Below the pieces are notes generated by a model that searched no databases, was not told where the DNA came from, and was given only the letters and a program-made list of their open reading frames with translations. Of a DNA stretch of 64,000 bases, positions 45,451 to 56,267 are shown one piece after another. Both the position numbers and the translations under genes were made by a program. The stretch spans positions 124,001 to 188,000 of the forward strand of contig SADC01000030.1 of NCBI GenBank assembly GCA_004194705.1, written 5' to 3'. This DNA comes from Ditylenchus dipsaci. Its lineage: Eukaryota; Nematoda; Chromadorea; Rhabditida; Anguinidae. Each line of letters begins with the position of its first letter. The stretch's first letter is position 1.

Positions 45451-46429
45451 AGTAATACTTTTTTCTAGCGTCAAAAGACGCTTTTCTAGCGCCAAAATAC
45501 TTTTTTCTAGCGTCAAAAGTTTTCTAGCGTCAAAATACGTTTTTCTAGCGTCAAAATACGCTATTCTAGCGTCAAAATACGCTATTCTAGCGTCAAATTG
45601 TGTTCTCATATGCCATTTCTTGTTTCTATGTGTTTCACGGGTGTTCATTATTAATTTCAGTTGATCAGCCAACATGGAAGCCTTCATTGAGATTGGACAA
45701 GTGAGAAAGCGTCAATTTGGTCTGAACTATCATCCTATCGCCCACTTTGAAGATGAAAACTGCCTCGAACAATGGATGCAGCTGAACAAAGGATCGTGGA
45801 CCAAGTTCGTGTTTATTTGTTTTGTCTGGTATGTCTGGTAGTTCTGTCTGGTATGGTCAACGCCTCTTATCCAACAGCTACAGCGAAACTCGGTAACTAT
45901 ACTTTAGCTGCTGTTACTGTTTGGCCTGCTGTGAAGAGGAGGATGTGCTATGTCCATATGTTTTGTTTTCATTTTTATCGCTTTGTTCTTGGAATGTGGT
46001 ATTTGGAATAAAAGTTGTCTGGTCTGAATCATGTGGCGTAGAGTATAATTTTGAAGATGTGGGAATAGGGATTGAGTAGGATGAAAAGGAAATAAAACAG
46101 GAAATAACGACCACATCTTTGACAGTGGAAGTTTTGAAGGTAGAAAGAAGTATTTTTATGGCAGAAAAAGCTATTACATGGCAGAAAAGCATTTTCACGG
46201 CAAAAATTCATTTTGATGGCAGATGAAAAGGGTCTGGCTTTTGACGCTAGAATAGCGTATTTTGACGCTAGAAAAACGTATTTTGACGCTAGAAAAACGT
46301 ATTTTGACGCTAGAAAAACGTATTTTGACGCTAGAATGGCGTATTTTGACGCTAGAAAAATTTTGACGCTAGAAAAAAGTATTTTGACGCTAGAAAAGCG
46401 TCTTTTGACGCTAAAAGAAAGTACCACCC
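45451..46429. mobile_element. MULE-like foldback with TTTTGACGCTAGAA arms carrying an ORF
   Basis: The arms at 45455-45597 and 46236-46415 are about nine units each of CTAGCGTCAAAATACG in opposite orientation, and the right terminus reads GGGTGGTACTTTC when inverted. The 9 bp flank GAAATTTTG is exact at 45442-45450 and 46430-46438. Between the arms, 45660-46020 has an acceptor and a short open frame unlike a transposase. Confidence 0.85.
45674..45841 (+). CDS. Short ORF inside a MULE-like element, possible captured gene fragment
   Basis: A TTAATTTCAG acceptor ends at 45661 and an ATG follows at 45674. The frame reads MEAFIEIGQVRKRQFGLNYH, PIAHFEDENCLEQWMQLNKG, SWTKFVF and stops at 45841. Codon content looks like real protein up to about 45800, where it changes to low-complexity TTTGTCTGG repeats. 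No transposase motif is present and I do not recognise the family. It may be a host gene exon carried between transposon arms (Pack-MULE style) or a diverged internal region. Confidence 0.35.
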   Translation: MEAFIEIGQVRKRQFGLNYHPIAHFEDENCLEQWMQLNKGSWTKFVFICFVWYVW

Positions 46430-46462
46430 GAAATTTTGGATTAAGCTAAAAGTAATTTAATA

Positions 46463-47059
46463 CAGTCGACGCTCGATATAACGAACCCCGCAAAAGTTCG
46501 TTCCCACATGGGGTCCGACACTTTTTTTATCTCCTTTTTTAAGGTCCTTTTCCAAATGTGATTCGCCAGTCTAGTCCGAAATATCGCAAGGATTTCGATT
46601 TTACCGGTGGTTTTTTAAAAGTAAGATAATTTTGTCATGAAGATTCGCAACGCTCGATATAACGAACCTCTTTTTTAAAAATAAGGGTCGTTATATCGAG
46701 CGTTGCGGGTCTTCATGACAAAAATTTTTTATTTTTAAAAAACGACCGGTAAAATCGGAATCCTTACGATATTTGAAACCGGATTGTCTAATTACATTTG
46801 GAAAAGCACTTTAAAGTGGCATGCCCGTGCGTTAAGGCGCAAACCAACAGTTTTTTTTTCGATCTTTTTTTGAATCGTCCCATTTTCACTCGTTCTGCGT
46901 GAAATCTGATATAGATGACCTTATACTGATTTTAAAAACTAGACAGAAAACTTAAAAAATCTAGACGAGAACGAATGTAAAAATTTATCGAGAAAGAAAA
47001 GAACTGCTGGTTCGCGCCTTTTCTCCCCATCGGGGGTTCGTTATATCGAGCGTCGACTG
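46463..47059. mobile_element. Pogo/Tigger-type MITE with a TTAA element inside
   Basis: The ends CAGTCGACGCTCGATATAAC are inverted and flanked by TA. The inner arms repeat AACGAACC and CGACCGGTAAAATCG. A segment at 46811-47025 starts TTTAAAGTGGCATGCCCGTG and matches 19803-20000, a nested partial copy. Confidence 0.7.
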
Positions 47060-48300
47060 TAGCAGTTTACCCTATCCAGAATCGTGTCCTGAACACGGTT
47101 TGTTAAGACAAAATGCTGTTTTAACCAGCTGTAATCTTAATACCGTTGGTAGTTACCCCCTCCAAGGTGGTCGACTTTTAATTTTTGTGGATTATTCTGA
47201 ATAGGCAGACAAATTTTGCTCTTTATTAAAAAACCGGTGTTTAAAGGGCCATTGCCACCTGTTTTGAATTATCCCCCGCCAATTCAAAAATTAGGTAGGT
47301 ATTGCTGGTATGTGTGTGCAGTGGCGTACGCAGGAATTTCTGACGGGGGGGGGGCACCAGGCCATTTTACCTACACCGTTTTTCAAATTTCGAGGCCATT
47401 TTACCTACACCGTTTTCGGAAAAATCTGACGGGGGGGGGCACAAATAATTTGAGCATTCTAAAGATTGTTCCACAGTACTAAAATTACGTTTTGCAAGAT
47501 TTACGGAAAATGTAAAAATACCATCAAATCGTAATTTTACTACTGTCAAAACATCTTTAGAACCCAAAAACGTAAAAAAAATTTGATCCAAGTAAACGAC
47601 CACTTGGTTTAGTTGGTGCGTGGATTATTCAGTAAAACTGAGGTTGAATTATAGAAAAAGGGTATTGAGATTCTCTTAGGGATTTTTATCTTATTTCAAG
47701 CCATTTAGGTGGATATCCACTTGATCAGCTGGTACCCACTCCAGATTTTGGGGCCCAGATAGGTAAAATTATAATTTTGGTTTATATAAGCCGGTTTCGC
47801 CAGAAAATTTTACAATGAAAAAAGTGGATAGTTTTCGAATTTGGCGAATTTTATTTTTATTGGAAGCTAGGTGGACATCCACCTAGCCAAGGATAATTAC
47901 CCAAGTTTTGGCTCCGCTTAGGGCAAAACTTGATTTCGATACCAACAAACAGAACTCCTTACACGATTTTATGTCACAAAAAGGGTTTGTTATGAATTTT
48001 GAACTAAATTTTGATTTTTCAGGGCATCCAGGTGGATATCCAGCAAACCCAATTCCATTCCAAATGACCAGGGGACCGAATGACGAGGGAGCAAATAATT
48101 GGGGACCGAAAGATCTACTGCCTAGACAGGCCCTTGCTGACAAACTAATTACCGACGCACTCATTGCGAGGCACTAATTACACATAACCTAATACCATCC
48201 ATGGCTATCTAAAAATTATGAACCGTCACAAAATAGCAACAAATCGATATTTTAGAAAGGTCGGTAATTTTTCTGAAGCAGTTTCTTTGACAAATGTGTG
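47060..48300. repeat. Mosaic of partial repeats
   Basis: Contains the left half of the TTAA MITE (47238-47297), two poly-G runs with CTGACGGGGGGG (47340-47440), a half AAGTGG MITE (47580-47640) and a weak inverted region at 47700-48080. The open frame at 47908-48177 follows this repeat and has no homology that I recognise. Confidence 0.45.
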
Positions 48301-48309
48301 TTGGTACAC

Positions 48310-49200
48310 TATAGAATGCCCCCCCCAGCTAGCGAAAAATTTACTTTTCCTGAAGGGGAAAGGACCCGTCCCATTTTGATTCTCGTGCTCTGAATAGGCA
48401 CGGAAATACTTTGGTTTCCGAAAAATCGAAAAAAATTTTTTTTCGATTTGCCTTGGTCCCCCAAGGTAAAATTTTTAAGAAAATTCAAAAAAAATTTTTT
48501 TTGAATTCCCGCCAAAACATTTTTTAAGGATTTAGGCTGTATTGGGAGGTAAAGGAATAAAAAGGGCCACCTTCATGGCAAAATTATAAAAAGTGAATTC
48601 TGGACTACTTCGGATGTCCTGCCATGTTTTTCAACTGGGCCGTGGCAAAAAGAGACTCTATATACATTTTATGGTCAAGAGTACTTCTCGGAATCATGTC
48701 TAAGGTAAGTGAGTGCGCGCATCTCTAACTCTCAAGCCCCCTGCGCCCCCTTCGGGGGCGCAGGGGGCTTGGGGGCTTGGAGTTGAGATGCGCACACCCA
48801 CATACCTTAGACACAAATCACTCGAAAGTGACTCTGGATGCATTAAAAAGCATGCATACCAGAGTTTATTTATGCGGTAGGCCCAGTATTCAAAACTATG
48901 TTCAACATCTTCTTTTTAGGGGCCTTATGTGATTAGTGGCCCTCTTTTGTCCCTTCCCCTCCCAATACAGCCCTAAATCCCTTAAAAAATGTTTTGGCGG
49001 GAATTCAAAAAATTTTTTTTTTTTGAATTTTCTAAATTTTTTACCTTGGGGACCAAGGCAAATCGAAAAAATTTTTTTTTCGATTTTTCGGAAACCAAAG
49101 TGTTTCCGTGCCTATTCAGAGCACGAGAATCAAAATGGGACGGGTCCTTTCCCCTTCAGGAGAAGTAAATTTTTCGCTAGCTGGGGGGGGGCATTCTATA
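48310..49200. repeat. Large palindrome of the GC-core family
   Basis: Near-perfect arms run from CCCCAGCTAGCGAAAAATTT at each edge to a centre at about 48755, made of CCCTGCGCCCCCTTCGGGGGCGC. The inner third (48590-48910) is shared with 4690-4985 and 53490-53775; the outer part (AAGGGGAAAGGACCCGTCCC) is specific to this copy. No coding. Confidence 0.7.
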
Positions 49201-49763
49201 GTATAGCCTGTGTGTTTCTAAAATGTATATTGCTCAAACACATTCTTTTCAGAAACGGTCTTTCTTCAAACCTGTTTTTGGCGAAACCATTTTTTTATAA
49301 ACTTTGACTTTTTCGAAACAGTACTTTATTATAACTTCTAATTTAAGAACCTGGGTAGCGCCTAGTACATTAGTGTACAATAGTACTATTTGACCGTATA
49401 ATAGTACAACAGTACACTAATTGTACGTACTGTACCGTACAGTACGGTACACTAAGTGTACTATAGTACCTTAATAGTTCAAACCGAGAGCTGAAAAAAA
49501 AAGGAACAAAAGAGAGAAGATACCTGAGGCCAAAGCGAGGGATGACAGCATCAACAGAGAAGAGAGACGAAATTTTTTAAACCGAGAGCTGAAAAAAAGT
49601 GTACCTTAGTGTACCGTACTGTACCGTACAGTACGGTACCTAAGTGTACTATAGTACCTTAATAGTACTATAGTACACTTAGTGTACCGTACTGTACGGT
49701 ACAGTACGCCAAACTGTATGTGTACGGGTAGGTTTGTTTAATTTCAAGTGTAGGTGTACGGGT

Positions 49764-51672
49764 GGTTCACCCTTATTTCCGCCAAACTCATTTCCGCCAA
49801 CTCATTTCCGCCAACTTATTTCGCCAAACTCATTTCCGCCAACCTTATTTCCGCCAACCTCATTTCCGCCAACCTTATTTCCGCCAACCTCATTTCCGCC
49901 ACTTTTTTTAAATTTTTAATTCAAAGCTTTTTGTGCTTTTCAGGTTCCAAAACTTGTTTTCTGTACTAATTCAACCATTCTAAAGATGGTTTGACTGTAG
50001 TGAAATGCCGTTTCGTAGGGTATTTATCGAGTTTTCGTAAAACTGCTTAAATGACAGTTTACTACATAAAATGATTTTTACAATACTTAATCAGTACAGG
50101 AAAGTGTCTTGGAGGCCGAAAAACATGAACAGCTGCATCCAGTTGACATCCATCCATTTACGAAGTGGTCATCCACTTGGTTAACAGCCATTTTTTTCAT
50201 TTTGTAATCGATCCGTCTTTACCTACGTATAGTACTTTGTGAGATTTCTTAGTAAGAATTTTATGTTAATTACTTATCTGAAAATGATTTTTCGGCAATT
50301 TTTGTTAAGAAGCAACGTAATGTGAATTAAGATAAGGTAAAGTGCTTGTCCAACTTTTTTTTATTACATCTTTTGTGTGAAAAATCCGTACTCCTTAGTG
50401 ATTGAACGTAGAAGAGCTTTGTATATGTGTACCGATAAATTTTATTTCGTTTAAATAAACCAACTTTCCATAACACGCGTAAAAAGAGCAATAATAGACA
50501 AAGAAAGTTATAATTATCTATGAAGATTTTCTGTCGAGAATTTCTTTGACCATGTCATTTCGAGTACCTTTCATTTCGGCCTGAGAGAAATTCAACCGTT
50601 TACGTCTAGAAAAACTTTCGGCAAATCGGCTGGCAAATACTCCGCAATCAAACATGTTCGTCTGTACTGGAACGTCCTAAAAATTTATCTAGTCTATAAA
50701 GAAATATTGAGCAAACCTTTAGGCTAAATGCAAACCATCACATCCACCTCATTGAAGACTCTTCATATCGCGTATTTCTCCAGAAACTTTCTGTAAAATC
50801 GGTCTTGAGTCAGTACAATCTAGAAAACCAAAATATGTACACAAAATGGGTGATGTGAAAAGACTACCTCTAACCATGTAATAGAAATCGATACTTTTGC
50901 TTGGTGTTCTTGAAGCAGTCAACTCATGTTATTTGCTCCACTGGCTTGTTGACACTGGATGCCCCAATTGGTTGGCGTGTTCGATGAACCATCTGTTGTA
51001 GAGGAAGGTCCGACGGCAAAAATAGGAGTTGTTCATCCAAGGGATTGGACTTTGTAGCTTCCACGATGAAACCAGACTTCATTCCAATAATTCGTGCTTG
51101 GTCTTCTTTCACTTGCACTGTGCGTTAACGTAACTTAAGATACTTGGCATGAGAGACAATGTAAATGGTCGCATACCTGGAAATTGCTTTGACTTCGACG
51201 ACACGTGTGGGACTTTATTTGCGCCAAATTATCGGTTAAGCCGTATTTCGAAGTCGCCTTACCGACACAAATTCTAACGCAACCCTAGTTTGTAATTGTC
51301 TTGGCATAGCCCTTACGCATTTCACAACCGTTGCACATCACAAGCAGCCTTCTTTACTGTTATGCTGATCGCTGCCATTTTCTACAATAAATAATTAACA
51401 TCCTGAGAAAAATATAGCTATGAAAAGCAGCATCGCAAACAACAGAGCAAACACTCAAAAAACCGAGCATACAAATAAAAAAAACGAGAAATTCGGTAAT
51501 ACAAAACTGTTATCTTAGGGCTTTCTTAGAAAGTGGCGGAAATGAGTTTGGCGGAAATAAGGTTGGCGGAAATGAGGTTGGCGGAAATAAGGTTGGCGGA
51601 AATGAGTTTGGCGGAAATAAGTTGGCGGAAATGAGTTGGCGGAAATGATTTTGGCGGAAATAAGTGTTAACC
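49764..51672 (-). mobile_element. MULE with TCATTTCCGCCAAC tandem arms and coding remnant
   Basis: The ends GGTTCACCCTTATTTCCGCC and, inverted, GGTTAACACTTATTTCCGCC are followed by arrays of about nine TCATTTCCGCCAAC units (49775-49905 and 51533-51660). The octamer GTACGGGT is exact at 49756-49763 and 51673-51680. A copy of the AAGTGG MITE sits at 49925-50190. The minus strand holds FLYWCH/MULE-like coding at 50924-51330. Confidence 0.8.
50924..51330 (-). pseudogene. FLYWCH finger and MULE transposase N-terminal remnant
   Basis: The minus strand gives CNGCEMRKGYAKTITN, a stop, GCVRICVGKATSKYG and IKSHTCRRSQSNFQ up to a GTATGC donor near 51177, which resembles a decayed FLYWCH-type finger. 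The next piece reads VKEDQARIIGMKSGFIVEAT, NPLDEQLLFLPSDLP and QQMVHRTRQP before a stop at 50924, fitting the basic linker between the finger and the catalytic core of MULE transposases. The catalytic core is absent. Confidence 0.45.
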
Positions 51673-52110
51673 GTACGGGTAGGGTTTGTTTCATTTCAAG
51701 TGTGGGTGTACAGGTAGGTGTACGTTTAATTTTACGTGTACATGTAGGTGTATGGTATGTTTTATTGTCAAGTGTACGTGTAGATGTAGGGTACTTTCCA
51801 AGTGTACGCGTACTGTATGGTTTGTGTAGGTGTAGGGGTTACTTTCGGAAACACTGGACCCGGCTAATATTATTAACCTATATTTATTAACCTACATTGA
51901 ATGTTTTCTTTTTGTTTGTTGGTCCAGTTATAAATTATTGTCGTTTCTTCCGTTACTCTTAATTGTTTCATTGTTTTCATCGTTGGATAAATCTATTCGT
52001 GAGCTGGGATGTAGAACAAATATATTTTTTAATTTTTTATCCGATCGCTCTATCCGATCACAATTTGTATCCGATCGCAGGGCAGTCAGCAAAAGATCGC
52101 TCGTTATATT

Positions 52111-52215
52111 AGGTCGTGTCAAAAGTGCTGTCGTTTTTTTTCAAAAGCAATATTTGTGGGTTGTGTTTTTACCATAGATTTTTTCAACATTTTAAAAAAG
52201 TTTACCACCCTTTTT
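52111..52215. mobile_element. Half mariner-type MITE
   Basis: Begins TTAGGTCGTGTCAAAAGT after TA and follows the left arm of 24379-25185 as far as AAAGTTTACCAC. The opposite end is missing. Confidence 0.65.
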
Positions 52216-52419
52216 TGGTCAAATGTAAATAGTGTTTTAACGTCTTATAAGTGATTTTTATACGCTAAAAATGGTATAAAAGTTCTTTCCTAACAATTTC
52301 CGCACTAAAAAGTTGGATTTTCAAAAAAAAAATTTAAACCAAAAGTTGACTGACTGCCTTGGTCCCTAAGGTAAAATATTGTGTATTAAGGTATCCTACC
52401 CCGTTTTGGTCACTGGAGC

Positions 52420-53180
52420 TAGGCAAAAAGAGTCTCCATTTGCATTTTATGATCAGGAGTATTTCTCGGAATCATGTCTAAGGTAAGTGAGTGCGCGCAT
52501 CTCTAACTCTCACCACTCCAAGCCCCCTGCACCCCTTTCGGGGGCGCAGGGGGCTTGGAGTTGAGATGCGCATACCGGACACCGGCCAGTTCTCGATGAA
52601 GCCAGTTCCCGATGGTTATTTTAGCGGCCAGTTCCCGTTGGATTTTTTAGAGGCCAGTTCCCGATGGTTTTTTTAGCGGGCAGTTCCCGATGGATTTTTA
52701 GAGGCCAGTTCCCAATGGTTTTTTGAAAATTCATTTAGAGTTCTTATCTCGCCACGAAATTCATGTTTAATTTTACCGCGGTTACTAACCATAACCAAAA
52801 CCTATTTATTTAGAACCTCAAAAAAGAGTACAGTGATAGACGAAAGAGAACTGTCCCACGCGCATTTGAATTTGACAAATTCTTATTTTCATCAACAAGT
52901 ATAGCCCTTTAAAGGACCAGAAAGCATCAGGATGGTTAGTAAAACCATTTTTCTGTGAACAAACCAGAGTTTTGCTACATGTCTCATGCACTAACAAAAC
53001 CAATTGGTGGTCCACTTGGATCAGAATTTTTTTTACTTTTTTGGGTTCCGAAACCTGTTTTCTGGAGATGGTTTGATAGTGGTAAAATACCGTTTTGTAG
53101 GGTATTTTTTGAGTTTTGGTAAAATCGAGTTCTGGTAAAATCAATTATTTATTAGTACTCATAAAATAGCATACAAACCC
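52420..53180. repeat. GC-core fragment, GCCAGTTCCCGATGG tandem array and MITE pieces
   Basis: 52420-52575 is half of the GC-core palindrome. 52580-52730 is about five units of GCCAGTTCCCGATGGTTTTTT, styled like a foldback arm but without a partner in the window. 52830-52915 matches the right half of the MITE at 19613-19803, and 52980-53145 is a half AAGTGG MITE. Confidence 0.6.
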
Positions 53181-53845
53181 TTTTTTGTTTGCAGTATAGA
53201 ATCCCCCCCCCCCACGGGGACTGATCAGATCGAGAAGATAACATCATATTCGTCTTTCTCGACCCGATTTCATGAGAAAGCCGGCTGTTTTTTAATTCTG
53301 AGAAAATTTTTTTTTTCGAACCATAGGGGGGGTATCATGGTTTTTCAGTCAAAATTTGAAAAATTTAAATTGGCGCCTTTTGAATTTTAAAGGGAATAAG
53401 GGCTGTATTGGGAGGGGAAGGGAATAAAAGGGGCCACTTTTATGGCAGAACGTTAAAAGTTCAAAATTTTTGTATTCTTCGCCTGCCTCACCATGTTTTT
53501 CAACTGGGCCGTGGCAAAAAAAGACTCTATATGCATTTTATGGTCAAGAGTACTTCTCGGAATCATGTCTAAGGTAAGTGTGTGCGCGCATCTCCAACTC
53601 TCAAGCCCCTGCGCCCCCTTCGGGGGCGCAGGGGCTTGGGGGCTTGGAGTTGAGATGCGCACACCCACATACCTTAGACACAAATCACTCGAAAGTGACT
53701 CTGGATGCATGAAAAAGCATGCATACCAGAGTTTATTTATGCGGTAGGCCCCAGTATTCAAAACTATGTTCAACATCTTCTTGTTAGTGGGCCCTGAGTC
53801 ATTAGTGGCCCTTTTATTCCCTTCCCCTCCCTATACAGCCCCATG
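53181..53845. repeat. GC-core palindrome, third large copy
   Basis: Follows the order of 4440-5070: GGACTGATCAGATCGAG, GAAAGCCGGCTGTTTTTT, GGCGCCTTTTGAATTTTAAA, the CCCCCTTCGGGGG centre at about 53620, then the mirror image to CCTCCCTATACAGCCC. Only the left outer arm is complete. 53850-53975 is an array of ATCGATAAAA units. Confidence 0.7.
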
Positions 53846-54056
53846 GTACGCAAAATCGATAAATTTATCGATTTCGATAAAATGATTTTGGCGTTATGTT
53901 GCCGATAAAAATCGATAAAAAGTTTTATCGATTTTTATCGATATTTTTTATCAATAAAAACCGATAAAATTTTTATTGATTTTTTACCCTTAGGATTCTT
54001 CTGCTCTTTGGTGTACATTTTCGCAGTTCGATTAAGTTTTTTTGTATGGTATAGAC

Positions 54057-54183
54057 CAGGGGTGCACCGGAACACGAAAAATATCGGAACGGAAATCGGA
54101 ATCGGAACTCCAAAAATTTCGAAATCGGCACCCAAAAACACCGGAAATCGGAATCGGAAATTGGAACTTCCGGTGCACCCCTG
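54057..54183. mobile_element. 127 bp hAT MITE upstream of eEF1B
   Basis: The ends CAGGGGTGCACCGGAA are inverted repeats with GGAATCGGAA units between. Flanks GTATAGAC and GTATAGAA match at 7 of 8. It lies about 180 bp before the eEF1B splice acceptor, in the probable promoter. Confidence 0.7.
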
Positions 54184-54390
54184 GTATAGAAGTGTACGGA
54201 GTGTCGGTGGCCCCATTAGAGTCAGTTTTACCTCTTTTTTCTTTTCACCTCTTTTCTCAATAAAACCACCTAAATCACAACGACCCTACTTCGGCCCGGA
54301 GTCAGGTCACTAATCATGTCTTGAGAAGCGTAAATAAGCCAGACCTCAAACCCTTCCTGTTTTCAGCTTCGCGTGCAACACTCCAAAAAT

Positions 54391-55035
54391 ATGGCTTCGG
54401 AACAGAGCAAGATTGCTGTGATGCAGACTTCCCAATCGACTGCTACTGCCGAAATTCTCAAAGAAAGCAGCGTGGAAATTCAATTAGTTCCGGATCTGAA
54501 AGTCTTGTCTGATGAAATCTCCGCTGCTGTGGCTGGTCAGAAAGCTGATGCTGACTTCGAGCTCTTTGGCGATGATGACAGTGAAGAGGATGAAGACAAG
54601 GAGCGCCTGGTTCAGGAGCGTCTCAAGGCCTATGCTGAAAAGAAAGCCAAGAAGCCGGGTGTCATCGCCAAGTCGACCGTCATCTACGATGTAAAGCCGT
54701 GGGACGGTAGGTGAATTGGTGTTTGCATTCATTTGTCGATTTTCTATTTGCAGATACTATTGACGTCAAGCAGATCGAAGAGAAGGTGCGTGCTATCGAG
54801 AAGGACGGGCTCGTTTGGGGAACCTCTAAGGTCGTGCCAGTTGCCTATGAACTCAACAAGCTGCAGGTTTGTTTGCTGGGTCCGTGTCATGGTATAATTC
54901 TACTATTCCTTCTGCTTTCAGATCTGCTGTGTCATCGAGGACGAGAAGGTTTCAACGGACTGGCTGGAAGAGGAAATCACTGCCAACGAAGATCTGGTTC
55001 AGTCAGTGGATATGGTCGCTTTCAACAAGGTCTAG
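54391..55035 (+). CDS. Translation elongation factor 1-beta (eEF1B guanine-exchange subunit)
   Basis: Three exons, 54391-54706, 54754-54866 and 54922-55035, encode 180 residues with consistent phases. The C-terminal half is the complete exchange domain: [11 protein letters not shown], then [39 protein letters not shown] and [14 protein letters not shown] at the end, the residues that insert beside the eEF1A nucleotide pocket. The acidic block [20 protein letters not shown] is the usual casein kinase II region of the family. The first 60 residues are short and lack the GST-C-like N-terminal domain of many eEF1B-alpha proteins, so a shorter beta/delta-type form is likely. An acceptor TTTTCAG ends at 54366, 24 nt before the ATG. 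AATAAAATG at about 55109 is a plausible poly(A) signal. Confidence 0.95.
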
Positions 55036-55111
55036 ACAGCTTGCCTAAGAAAACGTTCTCTACAGACTCTATTTGTTGAAATTATTGTAGACCTGTTGTT
55101 GTCGTTTAAAT

Positions 55112-55859
55112 AAAATGTCTTGGTATTTAGTTTTTAAATCTGGGAAATGCGTGATTGGTAATGTGGTGTTCTTGTCTGCTTTTTTGAGCGAGTACCATTG
55201 TGCTGACGGTACGTGGAACGATATTCCGTGGCTACAATATTCCCGGCCATAATATTCTCACAAGGAATCGCACCAGTTATAACTTTTTTACTTTTATACC
55301 CAGGGCTGAAAAAGGAACAAATGAGAGAAAATCCACCCAGTGACGGAATGACCTTTTGAAGTTTAAATTGTGTAAAGTCTATGTTCAAATTGCGTAAAGT
55401 TAAAGTTTAGGATAAAGGTACCGGTAGGAGGCTATGCCGGAGGGGTAGGCAGGAGAAGGGTACACAGGAAGGTGATACCAGGAAGGGGTAATCAGGGAGG
55501 TATGTGATGGATTATATAAAAAATAAATATAAAAAAGTGCTGGATATCGGATATGCGAGGCAGCCATTAGCGTACCCAGAGGGCCAGCTGGGCCATAGTT
55601 CCTCATCAGGATTTTTAGCTTGTTTAGCCCCCTCCCTCAGAAAATCCTGGGCACGCCTATGGATGCAGTCTTGTTATGCGGATATCAAGAACCAATTGAT
55701 TTGAGAATATGTAAATAGATAAAATAAAAAAACATGATTGAGTTATCGACGACAAAATGATCATAGTCCAATTAACGACGATCATCAATATAAAGTTGTT
55801 TCTCAAGCCTTCAAACAGCATTAGAATATTAACTTACGTCAAGAGCACACGGAAAAATG
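55112..55859. other. eEF1B 3' flank
   Basis: No exon found. A short run of GGTAGGAGG-like units lies at 55410-55510 and a poly-C type repeat (CAGGATTTTTAGC / CAGAAAATCCTGG) at 55560-55665. Confidence 0.35.
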
Positions 55860-56267
55860 AAGTCCAGTGGAAGACCACTAAATGACCACTGGCCAACCAG
55901 TAACTCTCACTGGAATGCCAGAAAGTATGAATTTCCAGTGGATTGCCACTGGCATTCCAGTGGTAAATCGCTCATTTAGTGGCAATTTGGTGGAATCCAC
56001 CAATTTACCACTGGAATTCCAGTGGCAATCCACTGGAATATTCGATACAAGTAACACTTTGGTGGAAATCTAGCAATTTACCAGTGGAATGCCAGTGGTA
56101 ATCCACTGGAATTTGTGACTTACTGGTATTCCAGTGGCAATTTTTATCCAATTATCGTAGTTGACACTAAACTAATGTTATTTCAACCTTTTTATACCAG
56201 GAATGTATTTTTTATCACCTAGCTGTTTGGTTTAAGTATTATTTTGTCCTCATTAAAAATCTTTATA

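Larger units (their letters stand above)
44961..51856. mobile_element. hAT-type foldback with GTACACCTACA arms, enclosing further insertions
   Basis: The ends CAGTGTTTCCGAAAGTAACC are perfect inverted repeats over at least 20 bp. The flanking octamer GACCCGGC is exact at 44953-44960 and 51857-51864. The arms (44975-45240; 49330-49760 plus 51673-51840) contain GTACACCTACACTTGAAATT units and the palindrome GTACCGTACAGTACGGTAC. The right arm is interrupted by the MULE at 49764-51672. Confidence 0.8.
44154..52086. mobile_element. Outer MULE-like foldback with GCGATCGGATACA arms, heavily nested
   Basis: The left arm (44158-44283) has about eight units of GCGATCGGATACAA. The right arm (52035-52083) has three inverted units. 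Flanks CAGTAAAAG (44145-44153) and CAGCAAAAG (52087-52095) match at 8 of 9. If this pairing is right, the 7.9 kb between is mostly later insertions, listed separately. No MULE coding belonging to this layer was seen. Confidence 0.5.

Noticed and set aside
45455..46415. Open frames through the CTAGCGTCAAAATACG arrays (for example YFDARKT repeats)
   Set aside because: These are translations of tandem repeats, mirrored on both strands; no protein evidence.
47908..48177. 89-codon open frame on the plus strand
   Set aside because: Lies in a mosaic of repeats, has no splice context and no recognisable motif.
49734..49969. Low-complexity FPPTS and ISANL repeat peptides
   Set aside because: They are the TCATTTCCGCCAAC array read in two frames.
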